Shown here: in pieces, positions 55,252 through 64,000 of the stretch
Layout: every line of letters begins with the position of its first letter
Position numbering within the stretch: the stretch's first letter is position 1
DNA from: Tillandsia leiboldiana
Lineage: Eukaryota > Streptophyta > Magnoliopsida > Poales > Bromeliaceae
Assembly: GCA_029204045.2 (NCBI GenBank)
Contig: CM055076.1
Location: forward strand, 8,994,346 to 9,058,345
Length of the DNA stretch: 64,000 nucleotides
Direction of reading: 5' to 3'
Made by a program: the position numbers and the translations under genes
The notes under the pieces: generated by a model
Databases searched by the model: none
Seen by the model: the letters and a program-made list of their open reading frames with translations, nothing else
Told to the model about the DNA's origin: nothing

Positions 55252-56504
55252 TGTGGGTTATGTTAATATAGATCTGAATAGGGAAAAAACCACCTAGAGG
55301 GGGGGTGAATAGGTGTAAACAATAAACATACCAAATCGTTGCGTAAAAAATAACCCAATGCGGAAAATAAATAAAGTACACAAGATTTACACGTAGAAAA
55401 CTCCATCACAGGAGTAAAAAACCACGGGACCGATAACACGGCGAAATCCACTAAGATTAAACACGTACAAGGTGATTTACCGTAACCCTATGACTCAACC
55501 TTTTCCATACGCTCCTAGTTGATCTTCTCCGCTCGCTCCACAACGCTACTCGAATCCACGATTTGCATCCAACTTCCAATCCGCGAAGTCCAACATCGAA
55601 TCCACGACGTCCAACCGAATCCACGGTCTTCACCAAAGTAGCACGTATCGATCACACGAATGTACCTCGCTCCGAATCCACGAGAGCGGTAGCACCTTGA
55701 ATCCACAAGGCCACGCGAATCCACGCGCCGATTTTGGGAAATCGTTGTTTTTGTTGGTGATGATAATCCGCCGAATACTTAGATCAAAGATAGATAAGAA
55801 AACACCATCTAAGTATTCTTCAATTTGATTCTACGAGAAATAGGAGTTTGGAAACCCTAGAATCAAATTGAACGATATAGACGAAGAAACATAGATTAGA
55901 TCATGTTTTAATTTCTTCTCTATATATGTGGATTTTTCCGTTTTTGGATTACCCTAAAAGATGAATGATAGGGTCTATTTATAGGTTAGAAACCTTTGGA
56001 AAGAGATAAGCATCAAAAACTACCTTATCTGGAATTTTCCCGCTCGGCGGTCCGGATTGGATTAAATCTAATCCGGACTGTCGTCTTTAGACAGAGCTTT
56101 TCTAGAAAAATAAGTTCGGGGTCCGGACTGGAATTTCCTGATCCGGACTGTTCATGCAATTTCAGCAAACACATAGTTCGGGGTCCGGACTGAGCAGAGG
56201 CTGTTCAGGATTGGAATTCCGCATGAACTAAACTATGTTCGGGGTCCGGACTTGAATGGTCTGATCCGGATCCTGAACATCCAACTTGTCCAGTTTTTAT
56301 TTTTATGCAATGAAAATCTTCCAAGTGTTTCTAAACTACAAGAATGTATTCAGATCACCAAAAATATTTAGTTAAACGTACCTGATCCTTTTGAATTCAT
56401 TCTTCTTGAGATTGATGTATCTGATCCACAATTCTTCATCTTCAATCTTCAATCTTCAAGACTTAAAACACTTCACGAAATACGCCAACACAAAATCCTT
56501 AACA
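55252..56504 (-). repeat. Sirevirus 5' LTR (1253 bp)
   Basis: Pairs with 38766-40016 over its full length. Begins TGTTAAGGATTTTGTG and ends CATAACCCACA on the minus strand. Confidence 0.95.
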
Positions 56505-56509
56505 CGGAA
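56505..56509. repeat. Target-site duplication CGGAA (right)
   Basis: Partner of 38761-38765. Confidence 0.92.
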
Positions 56510-56799
56510 TAGTAACATCATGCCCTAAGTCCGTTTTAGGGAGTCCGGATCCCGAAAAAAATAAGTAAATAGCCGATTTTCATCGTTTTCGCACGTTGAA
56601 TCCAAATTCGATGTCTGTTTTGCCAAAATCCACTTCTAAAATTCGACGAAGGCATCCAGATAGGCAAACTTGATCCAATTTTCGCGCTGGGTCCAATTCT
56701 GGGGTCTGATTTGCGCACAACCAACTCTATCACACAAAATAAGCCTTCAGAAGTTGCTGAACATACTACAAAAGCTCTGCGGAGATCCGAATCATCACA

Positions 56800-56804
56800 G
56801 AATC
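56800..56804. repeat. Target-site duplication GAATC (right)
   Basis: Partner of 35379-35383. Confidence 0.92.
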
Positions 56805-57249
56805 CGTCACAGGGCGGAATAAAAAGGGCAAACGACCAGCCACGGCAAATGAAGAGAATGACAGTGCGTGGCTAGCATACGAGCCCCCCACGCAAAATCA
56901 AGAATTGAAAAGAATGGAAACTCGTATCTTGGAAGTGGAAAATGATGTGAAAAGATTACAACTTGACATCCAGTCTTTGAAATTGAATTTAGATTGTGTA
57001 GCAACCGCGATAAAAAATGTGAGCTCCCATACAAGAATGACAATAAACATGCTTCACTCTCAAGAAGCCGAGAGCTCAAAGAAAGCTCAGAATGAAACTT
57101 GTAGGGCGGTCGATATTGGTACTGATTCGGAAGAGGATGAAAGAGAACCAATAGGTGCCTTGCAAATAAAATTAAGATCGAAAAGAGTATTTGCCAGAGA
57201 AACAAAACCCAGTTCAAAAAGGAAAATACAGAGAAATCCAAGTCAATGA
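56805..57249 (+). pseudogene. TAT gag-pol linker with coiled coil
   Basis: Continues the gag frame after the nested insertion. It holds a heptad-rich stretch (MRILEV-like, LQLDIQSLKLNLDCVATAI) at about 56910-57030 and an acidic part. It ends at TGA 57247-57249, with the protease frame already open in another frame from 57191. Confidence 0.7.
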
Positions 57250-58867
57250 AGAAGTCCCAACTTCTTCGGATCAAGCAAAGCTGAGAAGAATAGAATATAA
57301 TATTCTTTCCCACTTACGAAAAGTGCCAGTACTTTTAAGTGTTTATGATGCTCTGATGATGTCTAAAGAATTACGAGAAGCGTTGATTCACGCCCTCCAA
57401 AATCCTGAGCCCTTCCAAGCATTCTTCGCGGAGGCAAATATGAAGGAGGCGTTGTATCTCATCCACATGGCCAACATCACCTTTACATAGAAGGATTTAT
57501 TGATGGGTACAACACACCATAATCGGCAGTTATATGTAACTGGCACAAGTGACAGGGAAAGAATAAACCGGATTTTAATCGACCCTGGGTCTTTAGTGAA
57601 CCTAATGACTTTAAGAACGCTCAAGAGTCTGGCAATGGATGTTGGTCAGGTAAACTCAGAAAAAGTTGTAATTCAAGGGTTCAAACAGCACAGTCAAAAA
57701 GCCCTTGGGTCTATTACACTTCCGATAAAGTTTGGAAAGTTACAAACCGAGGCAAAATTTTATGTTATAAATTCAGATACTTCCTATAAGGCATTAATAG
57801 GAAGGCCTTGGTTGCATAAACACCATGTGGTTCCATCTACCCTTCATCAATGCCTGAAATATTTAAAAGATAGAGAGGAATACAGAACTGATGGCGACAT
57901 TCGACCATTTGGAGTTCATGAGATTCGTTATGAAGACGCAATATACTTTATAGAACCTGAAGCTATGGACGAAAAGCATGGGTTAATGGTAGAAGAGATT
58001 AAAAAAGAGTCAACGATCCCCCATTTCGAGAGCGACTCGGATAATTCTGATATTGATGAGGATACATTGTGTTGGGCTATGAAATTATTATCAAACGATT
58101 CAAATATACCTAAGGTCGAGAGGCTATCAGAAGACAAACATCACTTCACGGCTTACGTTAATACCAAAATCCTTGAGCTGGTAGAGGATACGGTAGAGAT
58201 TATCAAAGTTCCAGAAAAATATCGCAAACCTCTTTTTACGAAACAAGTCGCTATTGTTGATCACCTAAAAACCTTTTTCGTCCTGCCAAAGATAGAGGTG
58301 ATTAAGGGAAACAGAATGGTGAGGACAGGAATTCTCTTTTATAAATCAGACGATTTAGCGCCAGCTGATATCATCGAGTTAGAGGATAATGATGAAGATA
58401 TATATGAGGATATAAAAGTTTCAAATTATTTTCCTACTAACTTGAAAAAGATGATGCGCAAATTGGGTTTTCCCACAAGAAGGCCTCGGTCTGATCATAA
58501 ATTCTTGCAACAAATGTGGAATCCACCTCAAAAGAGATTCATACTCCCATGCAGAAAATCTAACAATACAAGAGGCTTAGGATATTACGGAACCCCCGAT
58601 TATCAAAATATCTATACCTGCAATATGATCAATGCAAATGGACACGTGAAGGACGATAATGAAATTGTCGCAGGGCATTTAATTGATAAACAAAAGCCTC
58701 TCGAGATAAAAGAAGCACCTCAAGAGCTCGAAGATGGAGGACAAGCTACTATAGATGAACTTCTCGAGATAAATTTGGGGACAGGAAGATCCAAGACCTA
58801 CTTATATAAGCGCACTACTCCCAAAAGAAGAGAAAGAAAAATTAAAGGCATTACTAACAGAATTTAA
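57191..58867 (+). pseudogene. TAT aspartic protease region
   Basis: Frame from 57191 with TAG at 57488-57490, then open to 58867. Protease motifs: RILIDPGSLVNLM (catalytic Asp) and ALIGRPWLHKHHVVPSTLHQ, both typical of TAT elements. A long acidic linker follows to RT. It would cut the gag-pol polyprotein. A frameshift before 58867 moves RT to another frame (open from about 58806). Confidence 0.88.
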
Positions 58868-59516
58868 AGATTGCTTCGCATGGACCTATAAAGAAATGTC
58901 GGGCCTAAATCCAAAAGTGGTTGTGCATAGTCTAGCTATAGACCCTCAAGCTCACCTAGTCAAATAAGCTCCTAGGAGGATGAGAGTGGACCTAGAAGAG
59001 CAAATCATTGCGGAAACCAAGAAACTCATTGAAGCAGACTTTATAAGGGAGGAAAAATATGCTAATTGGATTGCCAATATTGTTCTTGTCAAGAAGAAGA
59101 ATGGGCAGATCCGTATATGCGTTGACTTTCGGGACTTGATTAAAGCTTGCCCAAAAGACGGCTTTCTATCACCGATAACCGAGCTAATGATCGACGACAC
59201 TTCATGTTGTGAGATGTCCTCATTTATAGATGGCTCATCAGGATATAATCAGATCAAGATGGCGCCTGAGGATGAGAGACATACTGCATTTAGAATCCCA
59301 ATGGGAATACATTGTTATAAAGTCATGCCTTTTGGCCTCAAGAATGCCGGAGCTACGTACCAACGAGCGATGACTAGGATATTCGATGGTTTGCTCCATA
59401 AGACGATTGAGTTCTACGTTGATGATCTGGTTGTGAAAACAATGAACAAAGAAAATGCCCCCTCCGAAGAATTTAAAGCTACTTCGATCCTTTCAAGGAA
59501 GATTAACATGCGTTAG
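58806..59516 (+). pseudogene. TAT reverse transcriptase, stop-containing and internally deleted
   Basis: RT motifs: CFAWTYKEMSGL, TAA at 58965-58967, then ANWIANIVLVKKKNG, ICVDFRDLIKACPKD, GYNQIKMAPEDE, MPFGLKNAGATYQRAM and catalytic YVDDLVVKT. After YVDD the expected thumb and connection region (several dozen residues) is missing, and a frameshift leads to RFISNLSGRVKPF at about 59520. Not functional. Confidence 0.9.
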
Positions 59517-60420
59517 AAGATTCATTTCAAATCTCTCTGGTAGGGTCAAACCTTTTTCCAAACTAATAAAGAAGGATACGTCATTCATTTGTGATACAGA
59601 GTGCCAAACATCTTTCGAAGATATAAAAAGGTACCTAATGAATCCGCCAGTACTTGCCACTCCAATACACGGCAGACCCCTGATATTATATACAGCTGCC
59701 CTCGAAGGATCACTGGGAGGACTTCTGGCACAAAATAATGAAGAAGGAAAAGAACAAGCCCTATATTACCTTAGTAGAATGTTGGTGGGAGCAGAAAATT
59801 CATATTCACCAATAGAAAAACATTTCTTAGCACTCGTATTCGCAGTCAAGAAGCTAAGACATTATATGCTCGAGCACAAAATCCATTTGGTTTCAAAAGT
59901 TAACCCGCTCAAATTCTTAATGATAAGACCTGTTTTAACTAGAAGGCTAGCAAAATGGACAGTTCTTCTTCTAGAGTTTGACATTACATGCATGACACAA
60001 AAAGCCGTAAAGGGGCAAGCACTGGCTGATTTTTTAGCAGCACACCCAATACCTGATGGCTTGCCACTAGTATGCAATCTGCCGGATGAAGAAGTATTAT
60101 TAATTGAAGATGACCAACCATGTTGGGAGATGTACTTCGATGGGGCATCCTCCATTCAACCTGCATACAGTCTGAATATTCCGCAAATAAGAGGAGGGGT
60201 TGGCCTAATTTTTGTGACACCCGAAGGAGGAATTTTGCGATATTCCCTAGCACTTTCTGAACCTCGCACAAATAATGAAGCTGAATATGATGCCTTAGTA
60301 GCCGGGCTGGAGATAGCTCTCTTCATGAGTATACAACGACTGCATATCTACGGGGACTCTCAACTGATCGTCAATCAGGTGATAGGTGAATATAAAGTTC
60401 ACAAACCAGAGCTGATTTAG
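59517..60420 (+). pseudogene. TAT RNase H plus second (archaeal-like) RNase H
   Basis: First RNase H: LYTAALEGSLGGLLAQ, ALYYLSRML, YSPIEKHFLALVFAVKKLRHY. Second RNase H: MYFDGASS, GGVGLIFVTPEGG, NNEAEYDALVAGLEIAL, IYGDSQLIVNQV, carrying the Asp-Glu-Asp set. Two RNase H domains in tandem are a known mark of the TAT clade. TAG at 60418-60420 ends the frame. The frame is shared with integrase. Confidence 0.9.
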
Positions 60421-61920
60421 TATCAAAAAACGGCACAAGAACTCATGAAGAAAATACCAAATGTCACGCTAGAAAGGATCTCACAGGCCATAAACGGGAA
60501 GGTCGATGCCTTAGCTAGATTAGCTAAGGAGCTAGCTGATCCTGATCTTGACGAAGTCCAAGTGACCATCAAGAATAGGAAGATTATGTCGCCTATAGAC
60601 ATGAATATTGGAGAAGCATTAGAAGAAATTCATAACACAAATGTGCTAATAGTTGAAGTAGAGGACAATTGGAGGGAACCCTTTATCAACTATTTCAAAC
60701 ACAACGAACTCCCTGAAGAGAAATCAAAACAAGTTCAGCTGAAAAGGAGAGCAATGCGGTATGCCGTCATAAATGATACTCTTTACCGAAGGTCTTACGA
60801 TCAGTTATGGCTAAGATGCATTTCACCAAAATAAATTAAACAGGTCATGCACGAAGTCCATTCGGGTATATGCGGTGCACACCAGTCCAGCCCAAAGATG
60901 TACCTCAAAATTAAACACTTGGGTTATTATTGGCCCGCAATGGTTCAGGGTTGCATAGAATATGCTAGAAAGTGTCATCAATGTCAAATCCATAGCGACT
61001 TTATCCACCAACATCCGAATCCTCTACACCCAACCATCACCTCTTGGCCATTCGATATGTGGGGAATAGATATTATAGGGCCAATTAATCCTCCTTCATC
61101 CAGAGGGCATAAATTCATCCTAGCTGCAACAGACTATTTCTCCAGATGGGCTGAGGCTATTCCTTTGAGAGAAGTGAAAGCAGCCAATGTCATAAAATTC
61201 TTTAAAGAAAATATTCTGAATTGATTTGGGGTTCCCCGTCGAATCATCTCTGATAATTGTTCGTCTTTCAAAAGTTTTAAAGTCAGCAGATTCACTTCTC
61301 ATCATATGATCGATTGGCAATATTCATTGATCTACAATCCAAGGGCTAATGGATTGGCCGAAGCTTTCAATAAAATCCTAGTTAAACTTTTGAAGAAGAT
61401 CATTGGTAAAAATATGAGGGAATGGCATGATAAGATTTCAGATGCGCTCTGGGCTTATCGAACAACTTTTAAGACCCCTACTCTGGCCACACCTTATTCT
61501 TTGGTTTTTGGAACTGAAGCGATGCTTCCTTTAGAAGTCGAGCTGCCATCACTGAGGATAGCGGTTCAATATGAAATGACGAATGAAGAAAATATCCTTT
61601 TAAGACTTGATGAACATGATTCTCTAGATGAGATGCGATTGACTGTGCAACAAAACTTGGAACTTTACCAATCCCAAATGTCAAAGGCTTACAACAAATT
61701 GGCACATATCCGTACCTTTGAAACCGGAGATCTGGTTTTAGTCCACCGACGACCGATAATTATTAGCAAACATGCTGGGGGCAAGTTCGATCCAAACTGG
61801 GAAGGTCCCTATGTCATAGAGAAAGTATATGAAGGAGACGCTTATCAATTAATTGATACAAAAGGAGAAAGGCCGATGCCACCGATCAATGGCCGATTCT
61901 TAAAAAAGTACTACCCGTAA
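60421..61920 (+). pseudogene. TAT integrase
   Basis: Same frame as the RNase H part, with TAA at 60832 and TGA at 61222. Zinc part: HEVHSGICGAH then CHQCQ. Core: Asp in WGIDIIGPI, Asp in IISDNCSSF, Glu in NGLAEAFNK. C-terminal part: GDLVLVHRR and GRFLKKYYP, the usual TAT ending. It inserts cDNA into chromosomes in intact elements; here dead. Confidence 0.92.
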
Positions 61921-62109
61921 CAAACAAACAAACAAACAAAAAAGAAAGAAAGAAAGAAAGAAAATTTTTGGCTGTGATTAGAACCTCACAGGAAAAAATG
62001 GAATCCCCGCTGTGAGATACCCACATTTGGTTCACAGGCAAAAATTAGGGGAAAGGGTTTCTAGCGAAAACCCTCACGAGCGCTAGTTACCAATAAACTT
62101 AAAACCAAC
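61921..62109 (+). repeat. TAT post-pol region, single unit with CTCACAG/CTGTGAG stem
   Basis: After a GAAA microsatellite it matches the 460-bp units at 16259 and 16719 in order: GGCTGTGATTAGAAC, CTCACAG, AATCCCCGCTGTGAG, TTAGGGGAAA. Confidence 0.8.
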
Positions 62110-62830
62110 ACCCATCAGGCCAACGATGGAATGCTAACTCACCCTTTGGGGTCGGTTATGCGCAGCAATCTTGATATACCAGATTGTTTCCGGAGGCCAA
62201 ACAAACTCAACAAAATACATGTTTCAGGCCGACGATGGAATGCTAACTCACCCTTAGGGGTCGGTTATGCGCAACAACCTCGACATGCCGGGTTGTTTTC
62301 GGAGGCCAAACAAACTCAACAAAATACATGTTTCAGGTCGACGATGGAATGCTAACTCACCCTTAGGGGTCGGTTATGCGCAGCAATCTCGACATACCAA
62401 GTTGTTTCCGGAGGCCAAACAAACTCAACAAAATACAAGTTTCTGCCGACGATGGAATGCTAACTCACCCTTAGGGTTCGGTTATGCGCGGCAATCTCGA
62501 CATACCAGGTTGTTTCCGGAGGCCAAACAAACTCAACAAAATACTTGTTTCTGCTGACGATGGGATGCTAACTCACCCTTAGGGGTTGGTTATGCGCAGC
62601 AACCTCGACATGCCGGGTTGTTTCCGGAGGCCAAACAAACTCAACAAAATAAATGTTTCCGCCGACGGGGATACTACCCTTAGGGGTCGGTTATGCGCAG
62701 CAACCTCGACATACCAGGTTGTTTTCGAGGGCCAAACAAACTCAACAAACCTCATTTATCAACCCACCCTTCGAGGTCAGTTATGTGTAGCAACATTGCC
62801 AATGTCGGGCCATTTTCGAAGACCAAATAA
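62110..62830. repeat. 109-bp tandem repeat downstream of pol
   Basis: Six to seven units starting with GACGATGGAATGCTAACTCA and containing GGTCGGTTATGCGCAGCAA and CGGAGGCCAAACAAACTCAA. Starts are spaced about 109 bp (62120, 62229, 62338, 62447, 62555), then shorter and more diverged units. Confidence 0.92.
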
Positions 62831-63053
62831 ATCGAACAAATCTCATCCGCAAGCAGACATCAATAAATTGAGGTATTTCGAATGATAAGATGAAATAGGG
62901 GCAATGCCTTTGCTTATTCAAAAAAAGGAATAGAAGGAAATAACCAATACATCCTGATAAAATGTTTGTGGAATCAGGATCGTAGTCGCAAAAAAAAAAA
63001 AGACAAAAAAAAAAAAAAAGAGTTGACCTAGTGCTCCAAAAAGAGGGGGAGCC
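62831..63053. other. Spacer between post-pol repeats and the antisense ORF
   Basis: A-rich sequence (62990-63020) with no ORF; the likely 3' UTR of the antisense gene. Confidence 0.5.
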
Positions 63054-63836
63054 TCATAAATGAAATTCCTTACAATGACATTCAAAATCCTTTATAAGGT
63101 TGGAAAGATTATTGAGCTCTTCTGTCACATTGTGACCATCTTCAGTTGCCTTACATTCGTCAACAGCTTCCTTAGCTTTCTTCACAGCCTCATTCTTGCA
63201 TGAGTCGAGACGGAGTATGTATTCATTAATAACGTCGACTTCACCACTCAACTCTACCTCTTTCGCCTTCTCTTGTGCAAGGGACTTTTCGAGATCTTCA
63301 ACTTTGTGACGCTGCTGATTAAGTGAGGCTGAAGCCTTTTCCCTAGCTCGGATTAAAGAACTTCTTTTAGAGTCATAGTCCACAAGCTCCTTAGTGACTA
63401 GATCCATGTGCTCCTTGGCTTTCAAAACACGAGCTGAAGAAATATAGGATGGATGGGCTGCCACTTCTTGAATAGCTTTTGCCTCTTTAAGCAACTTATG
63501 GAGGCACGCCTCCAAGCTCGAAACATCGACCCCCAAACGGGATAGAATTCTACAATACTCAGTAGCCCTTTCTTGAATGATTGGATAATTATAATAGCTA
63601 GAAGTCTTCACGATCTCCACTAAATGTTCCACCAAAGTAGGCCTACTTCATCGTCCAATGGCTCGGTCAGAAAATGTCGGGTAACTTGTGGGTCCACTTA
63701 TGTCTGGAACTTCCAAGACGTCATCATCCTTTGCAGCCGCGATATTGCCACCTTTATCCATGGACTCAACCTCTTGATCTTTTGTCACAGTTGCATCATC
63801 ATCATCCATGGATTCATTTATCATCAAAGTGTGCAC
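63054..63836 (-). pseudogene. Antisense ORF of the TAT element, coiled-coil protein
   Basis: Minus-strand frame 63836-63054 interrupted by one TGA at about 63645-63647. The upstream part is acidic (DDDD, EVESMDKGG). The main part is about 190 residues of heptad-rich, charged sequence (KAKEHMDLVTKELVDYD, LEKSLAQEKAKEVELSGEVD), ending KEFHL. A possible further exon lies at 63950-64000, with a GTAATC donor at about 63953. Extra antisense ORFs after pol are known in TAT elements and often encode a PMD protein with a coiled-coil C terminus. This piece could be that C terminus, but the PMD part would lie beyond the window. Confidence 0.6.
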
Positions 63837-64000
63837 AGAAGTTGTTTATATCAGAAGCATCTTCGTCGACAACCCACTAAAAGGGAAAAAGAGATATATC
63901 ATCATACATAAATATGCAACAGTGTTTGTATGTAAGTCTCGAAGGATTACCGTATTTTGGGGCGAGTCCGAATCATTCTTGCCAACTGTTAGAGATGATT

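Larger units (their letters stand above)
38766..56504 (-). mobile_element. Ty1/copia Sirevirus-like element, minus strand, interrupted by a solo LTR
   Basis: Bounded by two similar 1.25-kb LTRs and a CGGAA duplication. In its own direction: 5' LTR 56504-55252, PBS 55249-55238, gag 55218-53078, insertion, integrase-RT-RNase H 45862-42864, a 3' ORF 41316-40705, PPT 40033-40017, 3' LTR 40016-38766. The PPT CCGCCAAAGGGGGAGAT, a second purine motif near 40550, CCGGAC palindromes in the LTR and a long gag fit Sireviruses. All coding parts carry stops. Confidence 0.92.
35384..56799 (-). mobile_element. Solo LTR of the 4-kb-LTR family, minus strand, split by a Sirevirus
   Basis: Left part 35384-38765 and right part 56510-56799, together about 3.67 kb. 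It begins TGTCACGCCCCGG (inverted LTR end) and finishes GAATCATCACA (inverted LTR start), flanked by GAATC. No internal region, so a solo LTR. It contains a minisatellite at 37130-37450 and two perfect ERSE copies in U3 (38447-38465, 38581-38599), upstream of an inverted TATA box (38247-38255). Confidence 0.92.
31215..64000 (+). mobile_element. Coding TAT-clade (Ogre/Retand-like) Ty3/gypsy element, split by nested insertions
   Basis: Its two halves are 31215-35383 and 56800 to the window end. Order: 5' leader, long gag with extra N-terminal part, CCHC region, coiled coil, protease, RT, RNase H, second RNase H, integrase, post-pol repeats, antisense ORF. The second RNase H and the antisense ORF are marks of the TAT clade. 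The PBS and 5' LTR are missing at the left because another element abuts at 31214; the 3' LTR is beyond the window. Removing 35384-56804 joins the gag reading frame and leaves a single GAATC. Confidence 0.88.

Noticed and set aside
62131..62885. Tandem ORFs with a repeated NANSPLGVGYAQQ motif
   Set aside because: They read through the 109-bp non-coding repeat; the frame changes from unit to unit because 109 is not a multiple of three.

Overview
This window looks like nuclear DNA of a flowering plant, from a gene-poor, repeat-dense (pericentromeric-type) region. I found no ordinary cellular gene, rRNA or tRNA gene. Nearly everything is transposable-element DNA: a Mutator-like DNA transposon (MULE), Ty3/gypsy elements of the chromovirus and TAT (Ogre/Retand-like) types, a Ty1/copia Sirevirus, and the satellites that some of them carry. 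The genus cannot be read from the sequence.

Layout. (1) 1 to about 7720 is a MULE on the minus strand. It has long terminal inverted repeats built of small palindromes, a three-exon MULE transposase (6003 to 2988) that is open throughout, and a second multi-exon gene for a plant mobile domain (PMD) protein (2934 to 587). (2) About 8740-11478 is a broken chromovirus with LTR remnant, PBS, gag and protease only. (3) About 11480-19190 is a TAT-type LTR, PBS and coding-free internal region. The LTR is largely an array of short hairpins, and the internal region is tandem satellites. (4) 19191-31214 is a second Ty3/gypsy-type element with about 4-kb LTRs. Its 5' LTR is truncated, its internal region is decayed, and a solo LTR of the same family sits inside it with TSD CACAA. 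(5) 31215-64000 is a coding TAT element (gag, protease, RT, two RNase H domains, integrase, tandem repeats, antisense ORF). It is split by a solo LTR (TSD GAATC), which is split by a Sirevirus (TSD CGGAA), which is split by another solo LTR (TSD TTTTC), which seems to be split once more. TSDs are visible for three of these four nested insertions.

How parts work together. In the MULE, transposase and PMD protein are probably expressed as neighbours from one strand; whether PMD helps transposition or evades silencing is unknown. The retroelements are nearly all dead: many in-frame stops (often TGA, as expected from decay of methylated CGA codons), frameshifts and deletions. The most striking non-coding signal is in the U3 promoter of the 4-kb LTR family. 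It carries repeated copies of CCAAT-N9-CCACG, the exact layout of the ER-stress response element (ERSE), 200-700 bp upstream of a TATA box. Nine perfect copies are visible across four LTR copies in both orientations. A second unusual signal is the TAT LTR leader, where hairpins keep a fixed 9-nt loop while their stems change in a compensatory way.
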